64,000 bases of DNA, taken from positions 7,353,072-7,417,071 of the forward strand of contig NC_066329.1 of NCBI RefSeq assembly GCF_022539315.1. The letters run 5' to 3'. A program made the translations under genes and the position numbers. The notes under the pieces were generated by a model. That model was not told the origin of the DNA and ran no database searches. It saw nothing but the letters and a program-made list of their open reading frames with translations. This DNA comes from Serinus canaria. Lineage: Eukaryota > Chordata > Aves > Passeriformes > Fringillidae. Shown here in pieces: positions 26,431 through 37,189 of the stretch (position 1 is its first letter; each line of letters starts with the position of its first letter).

Positions 26431-27113
26431 AGGTGCCCTGGGAGATTTGCATGATAAAGAGCACTACAAATTGTATTACATTGCTATATATTTTAAATGA
26501 CGACTCAGAAGGAAAAAAACAAATAGTAAAATGCAAGAAGTTCTGCATGAGATATAGTAAGAAGCAAGAGTGATCCATTAATGTTACTTCTAAGAAAAGT
26601 GGCACTGCAAGCACTGAATGTCTTACTTAATGCAAATGTATAAAAAAGAGAGGAAAAACAACATGAAAAATAGGTTGAGGCTGAGACACATAAAAAAATT
26701 CTGAATTATGTCCACGACAAAGCTGCACGTGTAGCTGTGGCATGTATGATCATTACACAGCTCAGCAAAAAGATCCTAAAATCTTAGGGAAAATCAGTTA
26801 CCTGCACGATCCCTTCACTGCATGGATTAAAAAGAGGAAGAACCAGGATTAAACAACGTTTTGCCTAGGCTGGTTTGCAAAGAAAGTGTAACAGAGTCAC
26901 ACAGCAGCAACAACAGTGGTGCATAAAACGTTTGACAGCCAACTCTGAATTTACAACCCATTGTTAGGAGATTTTTCACTTATAATCAACACCAAGCCAC
27001 CACGGACGCAGAGCACATCTGCAGGCTCCGGGAGCTCACCCATGCTAACAGCTCACACAAAGCCAGGGCCTACTCTCAAAGCACTCCACAAGCCCTGGGA
27101 CACGTGGCAGGTG

Positions 27114-27226
27114 GATAAATAAGATTCCCCCATTTTACAGGCCATGAAATTCTGGTGTGGCTTGCCCTAAAGCCCCGGCAGTAAATCGGCCGCTGAGCCA
27201 CAAATCCTACGTGCCGGGTCCGGACG
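27114..27226 (-). mobile_element. MIR-type SINE fragment (antisense)
   Basis: The plus strand reads CCCCCATTTTACAGGCCATG, then GTGGCTTGCCCTAAAGCC, GGCAGTAAATC, CTGAGCCACAAATCC and ACGTGCCGGG. This matches the reverse complement of MIR: CCCATTTTACAGATGAGG, TGACTTGCCCAAGGTC, AGTAAGTGGCAGAGC, GGATTCGAACCC. Order and spacing are right, with scattered substitutions. The copy has several CpGs and leads into a CpG-rich segment reaching about 27430. Exact ends are uncertain. Confidence 0.65.
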
Positions 27227-29793
27227 CTGGGGTGTGCAGCCCTCCAGAGGAGCCTGCTTGGGAAGAACCCTTCCTGGGGAGCCAGCCATGCCCGAGGCAG
27301 CCACCCCAGCTGGGAGAAGCTTTGTGCTTCCCCTGGTCTGGAGAGTCTGGGCTCATGGCCACCAGCCTGGGTCAGCCACCAGCCCACTGCCCTCCGTGCG
27401 CCTCGGCAGCGCGGGCTCAGCGCTCAGCCGGGAGCCAAAGATCTCAGTGCTACAGGTCCAGACTGCATAAAAACAACGTTTAAGGAAGTCAAGCCAGAAA
27501 ATTCACTTTAAAGACCAAGTAAAACAGCCGGATTATTGCTCAGTCTTCTGCTATCAGCATGTGCCACCGCCTTCCACAATCAGAGTCAACATTTACAGAG
27601 CAGCGTTTTCAACATCGCAGCTTCAGTTCACAGACACAAACCTTCACACCTAGAGTTTACAGCAACTTTTGCTCTCACTTCTGGTGATTTCTAGCTCCAG
27701 ATCTGAGCAGTTTTTGGCACGAGCACCATTCTGAAACAGTGAACGCCTGTGCCATAGGATATTCTGCGAGCTGCTGTAAAGGCAGGAGGGAAGCTGGGGG
27801 AGGAAGAGCCTGAATACATCATTCAGCCCTATCAGTCACCCTTTAAAGAAAGGGTACAATAAAACCTATGTGTCTGAGGGAGCCCACTAATGAGGGGAAA
27901 AATCCAGCAAACCAACACATCTGCTAAAACAAGTCCCCTCCCAAATTCTGCTGTTCCAAGCAAATCATTTGCATATGTTTAAGAAGGGTTTTAAAAATAA
28001 TATTAATAGAGTGGAATTCTTCCCTTGTGAACAAAACCAGGCATTTGGAGTCTTTTATGCCGAGTTCAAGCCATCACAGGAAATCACATGTTCTTTGATT
28101 GCAAAATGAAATTAAAAATTTCCTTTTTCCCCCCCTCTTGTTGCCTCCTGCCTGTCTCCATCTGAAGGACCATTTCACAAACCCCTCAAATTCCTCTTTG
28201 CTGCTGCATAAGGCAGTGAGACCTGCCCAGCCTGAAGCTCACAGACACAAGACACCTCCACCCTTGTTCACTGGCTGCTCATCTCCCTTGCCCCAGAGCA
28301 CAGCCCACAGCCACAGGACCCACCATGGGCTTGTGCTCATAAAAATCCTGCTTGCACAGTCCCACCCTGTCCCCAGGAACAACCGTGGCACTTGAAGCAT
28401 ATCTGACATCTGTCCCCAGAGCAGCAGTTCCTGAGGTAACCTCATGTTGCTGAAATCCCTCAGACCCAGCACCCTTTCGATGACACCAAGCCTTCCAGGT
28501 CCCCTTTGTGGCCTATTCAATGAAGTTACCAATCCTTTATTACCTCTTGATTTTCTTTCTTTTCTACTCTAGACCTAAAGGGGAAAATGCCTCCACCCAG
28601 TTCTGTGACAGCTTGAAACCAGGCTGAATGCACTGCAGAGGAAAATAACATTTCTGCCCTTTTCTGCTCTGTGGAGAGCAAGCAGAGGAGTGGTGCTGCA
28701 GTCCCTCCCCCTTCCTCCCCTTGAACCCAGCACGTATAAACACTGATTCAATTTTCAGCACTAAAAGCTCAGCAAAGGCAGCTTTTTCCTCAGATGTGAG
28801 GTGGTAACCACAAAGGATGCAGCACACCCTCTCCAGTGAAGGTGAGCAGCGAGGCATAATGAAGTCCATGCCTCATCCATCCTGGCTCCCACCAACCCAA
28901 GGCAGCTGAAAGGTGCAAGAGCTCTTGCAGATTAATAATTTAATGGTTATATATAACAGAACAACATCATCTGACAAAGACAGCACTATAAATTATGCCA
29001 GGCCTCACAGCAATTACTTCTTTTTGTCCCCTTTATCTGTAGCCTATAAATGGCTAACAGGGACGAGAACTGTTCCTTATCACCAACAGCAGAGGCTCTG
29101 TGGACCTTGATGGCATCTCCTGGAGCCCCAAATGCCAGATCCAAGCCTGATGCTCCAGGAGCCTGACAGCAAGACACTGGGAAGCTGCTAATAAGGCTGC
29201 AGTTGTGGGTCACAAGGAACAAGCAAAGTAGTGTTAGGGACCTGGTGTGGAAAAAAAGCCAAGCATTCCCTCCAAGTGAGTCCAGGACAGTAGGCAGAAG
29301 AAGGAGACAGTAAAATACAGTTTAAATTTTAGATCTGGATCGCTGCCTATCTACTAGACAGCCAAGAGCCAGTCTCAAGAGAGACTGTTTGCACAATTAC
29401 TGAACTTAGCAAGCACTAAAAAGCTCACAAGAAAACCCTTCTCTGGGAGATTTCCAAACTAGAAGTGCTGGATATGCTTCAAGAAAGTTTTAGCATAAAG
29501 CACGGACAATACCTGAAAATTCTGGATTGATTTTCATTCTTCCCTTTGATCTGTATCCCTTGCTTTTCCCAACCACTCCAACGCCACTCGATCGCTTGTC
29601 CAGCAGAGAATTTCAGCACGTCAGTACTGCTTTACTACTCTGCAGTTCACTCTGCAAGTCATTCATACCAGACCCCTCATCCAGTAATATGAGAACAATA
29701 ACTAAAACAGGAAGGTATTGTTTGGGTTGTGATTCTTCTGTAGGAAATGGAAATTGATACATATGGAAAGGTGCAAGAGAAGCCTAGAAATAG

Positions 29794-29807
29794 CACACAC
29801 ACACACA
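29794..29807. repeat. (CA)7 microsatellite
   Basis: Seven CA units, followed by a short A run. Probably polymorphic. Confidence 0.9.
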
Positions 29808-31491
29808 AAAACCCAATGTAAGAAATCCCCCTTAAGACCAACAAAGTACTCTACACATTTCAGGATATAGAAGCAGACCATGGGTAACACTGCCTGCATT
29901 GTGAGGGGATGTTTCAAGGTAGCCTACAGTCTTTCCAAAACCTGCATTAGTTTTGGAGAGAAACCACAGCTCAGTCAGGAAGACAAAAGAAAAGTTAGAC
30001 CTGCAATTCAGCCATTTTTGTGAACCTACTAGGAATATCCAGCTCTGTGGTACACAGCTGGCTGGGACACAGCACAGCCCAGCTGTGTGAGGGATTAAGC
30101 AAGAGGGAACAGGACTTCTACAAATCCACACTGTGATTATCTTCCCACAGAATTTATAGACTGGGCTTTCAAGAGGGCTCAACACTCAGCAGCTGCCTTC
30201 GGGCCATCAGCCTGACTGGAGCTACTGGGTATTGAGCATTTCCAAAAACCCATTTAGAAAGCTGAATGATGAAAAATCTGGTTACACCTGATAGTTGGGA
30301 TCATTTATGAAATTCTGTCTGTTGACCTCCAGTGCAAATAAGGACTAATAACAAATAACATTCCCAAAGCAAGAGTCTTCACCTTTCCAGCAATCCTAAA
30401 GACACACTTGTACCTTCAATTACACCATAACACACCACAGTGAAACACACAGCACAAACACCCCAAACCAGCAACTGCTTATTGAAATAGCAATGCCTTA
30501 AATGCCACAGATACTTCTAGTTCAATTATGATTCAAGGCCATCTCTGAGAGGTAGTGATGGTCTTCTGTATCTTTCATGAGTTTACAGAAAGCTCACCAG
30601 AAACAAAGTGTTTCTTGGACTGTACTTCATACAGCACGCACTTGTTTAGGTTCCCACCTACATCCATTTAGCACACACACATTCAGTACTGCTCTGCTCC
30701 TGGAAGGAACTGTCACCATGCACTTGCCTCTTTGTCACTTTTTCTTCCAAGAATGCTCATTTCTCTCAGCAGTTTATATAACCATGACTGTTTTCTGCAG
30801 CAGCCCCTTTGAGAAGCTAGCACGAGGCTGGGAACACAGATTAAATTCGGCCATAGAGAGCCTAGAAGCAGAGATCACTGGTCCTAACTCACCACTGGAT
30901 TACACTGACTTCACACAATGACAAGTGGAATGGGAGGCACGGTGGATGAGGACTGGAAGGCACTGAAGGAAACGCTGTTTGGAGCCTGACTCAGTGCAGG
31001 GCAGTGAGGAACCAAGCTCATTGCTCCTCCACAAGTTCGACATCTTGTTTTGGTCCTCTTTTGGCAAGACAATGGTAAGCTTAAATTGACAATGTTTTGA
31101 ACCCTGGGCATGCTCCTCATCATTTTACAACCATTGTGGGACTGTACAAAGTAGTTTCAATGGAGCAGCAGCAGCAATTCTTAAGCACAGGCTGCTGTGG
31201 TGTGTGATTGCACAGATGTGCCTCTTCCCTGACAAAGGGTGACTGAATCCTGACACAGAGGGACATCTGACCTACAGCATGTCTGCCACCAGAGCCTCAG
31301 GGCACAGGCCTGCTAACTCCTCTTCCCTCTCCCCTCAAACCATCCCCCCAGCCCGCGGGGAATGGCTGCAGCCCAGAGTTCTCCCCTTCCCATCCCCTCC
31401 ATTAGTGATGCTTTATGATTCATCTTCCTCTGAGCAGTTGCTGTCTCCCAAAGGAAAAGATCAAACTCCCTCTCCTTCCCAGCTCAGCTCC

Positions 31492-31507
31492 AATAAATAA
31501 ATAAATA
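31492..31507. repeat. (AATA)4 microsatellite
   Basis: Four AATA units in register, flanked by CTCC and GATACATG. Confidence 0.9.
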
Positions 31508-32269
31508 GATACATGTACTGAAAAGAAAATTAGTGAAGGAGGAGAAGGGAGGAAGCTGGGGAGTTCCTGGACCTCACCTCGTCAGACAGCTGCAGAAAGT
31601 TCCTCGGTTGTTTCCAGAGACACCAACAAGGAAAGAAAATTTCCAGCTGTCCCTCATTAAAACCAGCCAAAATACTTGCTTAATGTTAGCGTGCCTGTGT
31701 GTCCTAATTTAAATTAGGGTGCACTTGGTCCTTATCTCAGGATCTTCCTCCTTCAAACCTCAGCTCCCCAACCACTACCAAGTCTACCTTCGCTTTACAC
31801 TCCTGCTATTTTCCACTTTAACCAGCACTGATTTCCCCAGAACACATGTTCATATGCTCCTGGGTGTTCTGGTCCATGAATGGCATCCAGAGGACAGTCC
31901 TTTCCTGGGCCACTGGATGAGACTGCAGCTCTCAGTGTAAGTTGGAGGCAATGATGTGTCCGTGTTCAAGGCAACTGATACACACCACAGCCAGGGAAAC
32001 ACAGTTCTCCGTGACACACTGAGAAAAGGGCTTTGTGTGGCCTGCTTTAAAACATCCAAACACCAGAGCCCTCATGCCTTCCTCAGACAGTTGACTCCTT
32101 CCCAAAACAGACTTCAGCCTACACTTCCACATTCAAATTTTTTTCATTACCCAGACACTCACTTGGGCAAGCACAGATTTGATTTATCTTTTGCTAGAAA
32201 TGTAAGGGAAAACCTACCTTCAGGTAGGAAAGGTTGGGAATGCTGTGTAACACACAGCTACATCAGTTT

Positions 32270-32400
32270 GTATTATTGTCATTACAGCTTGATCCTATCT
32301 AGCCAGCCCATCTATTTGGCGGGGATATGGCTTTTTATTTGCACTAAATCAGGGGGAACGGCGAGCGCTCTTTGCAGAACTATCTAAAACTTCTTATCAT
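32270..32400. promoter_or_regulatory. Candidate conserved non-coding block (texture only)
   Basis: The sequence TATTATTGTCATTACAGC, then TCTATTTGGCGGGGATATGG, TTTATTTGCAC and GGGAACGGCGAGCGCTC combines AT-rich factor sites with a GGCGGGGA (E2F/SP-like) word. It contains no repeat. Function is inferred. Confidence 0.25.
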
Positions 32401-32629
32401 TCAAAGGCTGCACTGTGGGAAGAGCCATGGGGGAGAGCAGGGACTGTGCTGCGAATGACAGGTGGCAGACTGTTGTTTGGTACCTACCAAATTACTCTGC
32501 TGCTCCCAGGGCTGCCTTGGCATTTCATTATCCCAACTCTCTCCTGGAAGGATGCGGACATAAATTCACACCTCATGTCCTGGTTTCCGTCAAACTGAGT
32601 AAGAGTGCAAATGCTGGCACCAACTGGGA

Positions 32630-32650
32630 ATGCCAAGCAGGGCTTGGCAT
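32630..32650. repeat. Short perfect hairpin, 9-bp arms
   Basis: ATGCCAAGC and GCTTGGCAT pair perfectly over a three-base AGG loop. A further CTTGGCAAGC lies about 75 bases downstream, so TTGGC/GCCAA half-sites of the nuclear factor I type are clustered here. The arrangement is not the canonical NFI palindrome. Confidence 0.8.
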
Positions 32651-32659
32651 GCTAGAACA

Positions 32660-33490
32660 AACTCTCAGCTGTGGTCTTTGCCAGCTACCTGCATTTATCA
32701 TTGTAATGGCCTGCCAGACAGGACTTGGCAAGCGACGGAGGAGGGCGGGAGGAGGAGGGCCAGGCTCTGCACTGCCAAGCAATTCATTCCTGTAGCTCCT
32801 GCCATCACTGTACCAGCAGGGCAACCTTCATTTTATTTTATCTTTTAACCAATTATGTGTCACCCAAATCCCACCTGCAGCTTTCTCCAACACAAATGGC
32901 TATAAATCACAGTTCAGAGACCAAGAGGGTTTTGCAAGACATTTGATTTCATAAAAAGGTCACTGTCTGTCTGAGGATTGCTGCAGTTCAAAAATGAACT
33001 GAATAACAACCTGCATTGGCAGACAGGGAAGGAACTGCTTCCATCGTCTCTTGCATGTTGTCAGATAATATTAGAACAATTAGGGAGGCCAACAATGGCA
33101 GGATCATTAGGATTCAGCTGAACCAAAGCACTGATAAAAATTCAGCAAAATATCTCCTCCTTTCAGTTTTTGAAGAAAATATAATCAAATCAATAAAAAA
33201 GGGAAAATTGCATGAGCACACCAGAAACATTCAACATAACCTCCTTGAGCAGACAAACAGAATACATGCCTGTCATCACTGCAGCCTTCTCCAGTCTGCC
33301 TGGGTACTCCAGAGCTTAACCCCCAGCTTTGCTATTTCTCAGAGCACTACTCTGTGGTCTCAGAGCACTCAGCATGGTCTGCTCTCTCAGGAAAAGGCTG
33401 TATTCTTGTTTTTAATCCATACACTGGATACACAGTGAACTCTGTATAGAATTTTAAGTGAAAATTTCTGTGAAATTTTATATCACAGAG
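32660..33490. other. Non-coding DNA, no gene recognised
   Basis: A purine-rich GACGGAGGAGGGCGGGAGG run lies near 32735. The 140-codon plus frame 33016-33438 is AT-rich, Asn/Ser/Ile-heavy and domain-free. Nothing is called. Confidence 0.65.
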
Positions 33491-33493
33491 CAA

Positions 33494-33514
33494 ACATTTA
33501 AGGGTGCTCAGAAA
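33494..33514 (+). repeat. Degenerate third copy of the palindrome arm end
   Basis: The segment reads ACATTTAAGGG then TGCTCAGAAA. It resembles the outer end of the right arm at 33613-33633, which reads ACACTAAGGG then TGTCCAGAAAA. The shared parts are AAGGGTG and CAGAAA, with a few substitutions and one length difference. It lies 20 bp outside the left arm, in the same orientation as the right arm. This suggests the locus was built from a short repeated unit, part of which was later duplicated in inverted orientation. Chance similarity over about 20 bp cannot be excluded. Confidence 0.45.
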
Positions 33515-33533
33515 TCGTTTGACACTAATGCTG

Positions 33534-33631
33534 TTCTGGACACCCTTAGTGTCCATCCCTTTCTTGCAGGTGACATGTCATGCCAGACATGTCACTTGCA
33601 AGAAAGGGATGGACACTAAGGGTGTCCAGAA
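33534..33631. repeat. Near-perfect 46-bp inverted repeat (cruciform/hairpin), 6-nt loop
   Basis: The left arm 33534-33579 is the reverse complement of the right arm 33586-33631 at 45 of 46 positions; I paired them base by base. The only exception is G33569 opposite T33596, which would be a G-U wobble in a plus-strand RNA. The loop is six bases, 33580-33585. Pairing stops on both sides at 33533/33632. Each arm also contains a smaller fold, GGACAC-CCTTA-GTGTCC, and ends near the loop in the self-complementary TGACATGTC. Such high arm identity means a recent origin, strong constraint, or gene conversion between arms. It could be a short fold-back or MITE-like element, a hairpin RNA precursor, or a template-switch product. 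No flanking target-site duplication was identified, and the family is not recognised. Confidence 0.97.
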
Positions 33632-33740
33632 AAGCCCTGACAAACCAGCATCGAATTCTCTGAAAAGCATCAGGTTAACCACAGTGAGTACATGAGACAC
33701 AAGGAAGATGGCATTGTCCTCCTAGCCCAGACCATGGCAC

Positions 33741-33782
33741 GTGACACACGGACACCCCTCTGTGACACACGGACACCCCTCT
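33741..33782. repeat. Two perfect copies of a 21-bp tandem repeat
   Basis: The unit GTGACACACGGACACCCCTC plus T occurs at 33741-33761 and again, identically, at 33762-33782. A partial third unit, GACACA, follows out of register. The location is about 110 bp downstream of the large inverted repeat, so this 300-bp stretch is unusually repeat-prone. No coding frame is supported here. Confidence 0.95.
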
Positions 33783-34079
33783 GACACAATTCCCCACTGT
33801 GGATGCAATCCTGACGTGGCCCTTTCCCGGGCCTGGGGGGTCAGGGAGCTTATCAGGAGAGCAGCTCTTGTCTGCTGCCATTGAAACTTGCTGTCTTACC
33901 CACAGCAACCTCAAAGGAGTGCCTCTGCAGAAGGCTCTTTTGTTGTTGTTGTTTCTAATTCACTGCTCCAAAATATTTCTTGGCTGCATCCCAGGGCTGA
34001 AGCCTTATCTGCCCATCCCCCCGGCAGACACACAGCAGCTGCAGAGGCTTATCACAGTTGCCTGTCCACTGAGTTTACA

Positions 34080-34250
34080 AATTAACACCCTATCGAGGCT
34101 GCACGAGGGCTGATTAATCAGAGAGAGGCGGTCTGAGGGCCTTTATCACCGTAAGCGGCTGCTGGGAGAGAAGTCACAAATCTCTCAGGAGGCCAGAGAT
34201 GCCTTACAAATGAAAGAGCAGGAGGCCAGAGAGGAGGAGGGCCCAGTGGT
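34080..34250. promoter_or_regulatory. Candidate conserved non-coding block (texture only)
   Basis: CCCTATCGAGGCTGCACGAGG, GGCTGATTAATCAGAG (which contains the palindrome CTGATTAATCAG) and TTTATCACCGTAAGCGGC occur together. TGATTAATCA is a paired homeodomain-type site. A 33-bp-spaced direct repeat follows. Confidence 0.25.
34186..34232. repeat. Direct repeat CAGGAGGCCAGAGA, spacing 33 bp
   Basis: The 14-mer occurs at 34186-34199 and identically at 34219-34232. A purine-rich stretch follows. It may be a local duplication inside the 34080-34250 block. Confidence 0.9.
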
Positions 34251-34345
34251 AGGGGAAGCAGATATTTTAGAGATAGTGGCATTGGAGGTAATGGAGCAGT
34301 GGGAAGGGGGGAGCTGCAGGCAAACGCCAGTACATTATGACAGCT

Positions 34346-34364
34346 AAAAAAAAAAAAAAAAAAA
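34346..34364 (+). repeat. Poly-A run, 19 bases
   Basis: Nineteen consecutive A after CAGCT. No retroelement body was recognised immediately upstream. Confidence 0.9.
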
Positions 34365-34369
34365 GATAA

Positions 34370-36830
34370 TTAACAGCCTATACCTCATGATTCTAGCTTT
34401 CCCTCCCTGGGCTATAATTTAGCCTATTGCTCCTTTGCTCCAGAGGACAATAAACATTTATTATGTTAAACACATAACTGTGCTGCACAAAAGCACCCTT
34501 CTTTCCCAGGTCCACTCCTTGCACAGCTGCGCAGCCCAGGAGGATGGGGCTGCTCGAGTGGGCTCCCCTTTCATGCAGAAGATTACTCAGCTTGGACACA
34601 AAGCACATCCCTGGCTTCACCCACAGCTGCAGCGTGCTGGATGTGCTCATCCTGAACGTGAAGGCAAATCCCATGAGACTCAGAGCTCTGGGATGGGGCC
34701 ACTGGCCCACCAGCAGCTGACAAGGATGTGCCCGGGCACGGGAGCGCTGCAGGCAGGAGCAGCTCCTGCAGAGATTGTGTGATTCAGGCAGGCTTCACCA
34801 GCTAAGAAGTATCTCCTCTTTTTAATTCAGCAACCTTGCTAAGAGGTTTACTGGGAAATTTTCATTCCCACCAGAATTATGTGTAGGAGAGATTCCTATT
34901 ACAAGATGAATATTACAGTCATGTGAGCCATACCAGAGCAGTGCTGGCCCTGCCCCCTCCGAGCACCTCAGCTGCTGTAAGAGCACAGAGATTTAGGAGA
35001 TTTATCTCTGCCAGTGGACTGTGGTTCAGGGATTGCTCTCCTCTGCTTCAGTGCCAGACCTGCTGCAGCCCTCCAGCTTTGTGCTTGTGGCAGGACAATG
35101 CAAAATAATTATAAGAACCAAGGGGACTCACACTAAAAAGATTTAAAATCTAATACAACTTTAAAGGAAACAAATTTGGGCATCTGTCTACATTTGTCAA
35201 CACTAATTTCTAAATTCAAGTTTTCAAGTTTAATCTTCGAGACCAAGGCACACAGCTGGATTTTTCCTTTGAAGTGTAAAATGTGTGGAAGCTGAGATTC
35301 CCATGCAGCAACAAGACTCCAGAAGGTAAAATTTTAATAAAAATGTTACCAACATGAAGACATTCATAAGCATACAGTACAATCACCTCCTCTCCAGTGC
35401 TTTCTATTAACACACACAAATAAAGAATTAAACAAATAACCTCTGGATAAAAGTGTCATTCACTGCAGCTTTGCCACCAACAGTGCTGGGTGTGTGCATG
35501 ATTTTGGGAAATGGCCATTCCCATTTTGCCCACGGAAACTGCAGAAATAGAGGGCTGCCACCTCCTAACTCAACATCTTCAGACTAGCTCTTTTCAGACA
35601 GCACAGGAAAGCAAAATCAAACAAAAATGAATGATCATCTGCCTTCTCCTCCTCTCTTGATCCAATGAGGAAACTCTTTCCCAAACCACCTGGATTATTG
35701 GTCTATGAACCCTTGCAGATGCCCAGTTTTAACACCATCCATTAGGTTAATTAGAACTGGGCAAGTAGATGCTGAGTATGAGTCCAGGAAAGGAATGACA
35801 GCTTTTTTATTTGAGAACTCCCTGCCAGGTTCTGTGAAGCAGACAGCTGCCCAAGGTCTCCTCATGGCTCTCCTTCGCCAACAGACACCAGATTAATTTG
35901 AGCTGGACTGGACCCCCAGTCATTATGCTCAGCAGACCCTGGGTAATCAGATGGAGAAGCTACAGGACTACAACACCTCCTGTCACCCCCATCAGTAACA
36001 GCAACTCTGTACACGAAGGAAGCATCAAACATTCATTAGGTAAACAATACCAATGTGGTCATCCCAAAACATGGTGAAATTCTAGCAGCTGTCTCCCTGG
36101 TGTTTATTAGATTGACTCTTTATCTTCATTATCAAGTCTGCCCATCGTCCCTTCTCCCTCTGTCTCAGGTCTTGTGTTTCTACATTTTAGGGAAAAAAAG
36201 TCTCTGTTGGACTGGCTGTTCCCACAGCTCTGTTCCCTGGACAGAGTCCAGTCTCTGCTGGACTCCCTCACCCACCACAGAAGGCACACCACAGGGCCAT
36301 GTATTTAAACACCCAAAAGAAGGGATTAGGAACACCTTAGAAAAGGACAGCATATAAATTTCCCTACAAATGGAGGCTGCAGAGGAAAAAAATATGGAAG
36401 GAAGCCTGTGGTTCACATCTGCAGAGCATCTGGCTTCCTATCCCTCACTCATTCAAGGGCAGTGAAGTGCACTCATCTACTTTCTGCAGGAAAGGGTCAC
36501 CAAGCTTTTCTCCTGTGCTACACAGCAAGTCAAGAAAGAAGCTCTCATTGTTGTACCTTGATGAAATATGGCATTAACTGACCTCATCTTCTGTATAAGA
36601 AGGTGGTGAATGGGGCAGTCCCCCATTTGCAGCCAACATATAGTCTGTCTTCTCCAATTAGATATGCTTTGCAACAAGTGTGGTGGATCCATTTATTTCC
36701 ATACTGCAATAATGCAGATAAATCCAACTTTGGCTCCAGTCCCACTGCTTTCAAAGCTGGGGCTCTGCATTTCCAATTGCTGCCCTTTCTTTTTTTCCCC
36801 TTTTTCCCCCCCTTTCTGCTGCAAAATGTC
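34370..36830. other. Non-coding DNA, no gene recognised
   Basis: Unique sequence. GTCTCTGTTGGACTGG and GTCTCTGCTGGACTCC near 36200 and 36251 are a weak direct repeat next to the small hairpin CTGGAC-AGA-GTCCAG. A pyrimidine run closes the segment near 36785-36820. Confidence 0.7.
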
Positions 36831-36839
36831 ACCAATTTA

Positions 36840-37180
36840 CTTTAGCCTGGGGGCCCATTTCGAATTTTACCACCAATATACGAGAAATGCATTTTTCAAG
36901 CTGTTACCACTTAACTGTACTGATATCAGCCACTCAGGGGACACAATATTGTTTACACATCCTGCTCTATGGAATAAGCACGGATGCCAAAACTCTGCCT
37001 GGGTTGTGAAGGAGACGTTTACTCTCTGTTTTATGAGATTTCCTCGATTTGTGGCTGCCTCAATGGTCGTAAAAACAGCTGTAAATCAAAAGAGCACCAC
37101 AAAATTGCAATAACAACTGTCGAACTCGGCTCTAAAAAGCATAACTCCCAGCACCAGAAGGTGGAAGGCTTTTCTCTGAT
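36840..37180. promoter_or_regulatory. Candidate conserved non-coding block (texture only)
   Basis: Unique, AT-leaning sequence with scattered retained CpG: CATTTCGAATTTTACC, AATATACGAGAAATGC, AATAAGCACGGATGCC, TTTCCTCGATTTGTGG and TGTCGAACTCGGC. An open frame of 167 codons overlaps (36610-37113, plus), but its upstream half crosses a low-complexity C/T tract and no family is recognised. A non-coding element is preferred over an exon. Confidence 0.3.
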
Positions 37181-37189
37181 TTAATACCA

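Larger units (their letters stand above)
23500..32260. other. Non-coding DNA, no gene recognised
   Basis: Besides the MIR piece and CpG-rich patch at 27114-27430 and simple repeats at 25631, 26398, 29794 and 31492, I find no assignable element. Octamer words occur at 26630-26637 and 27967-27974. No frame exceeds 120 codons. Confidence 0.7.
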
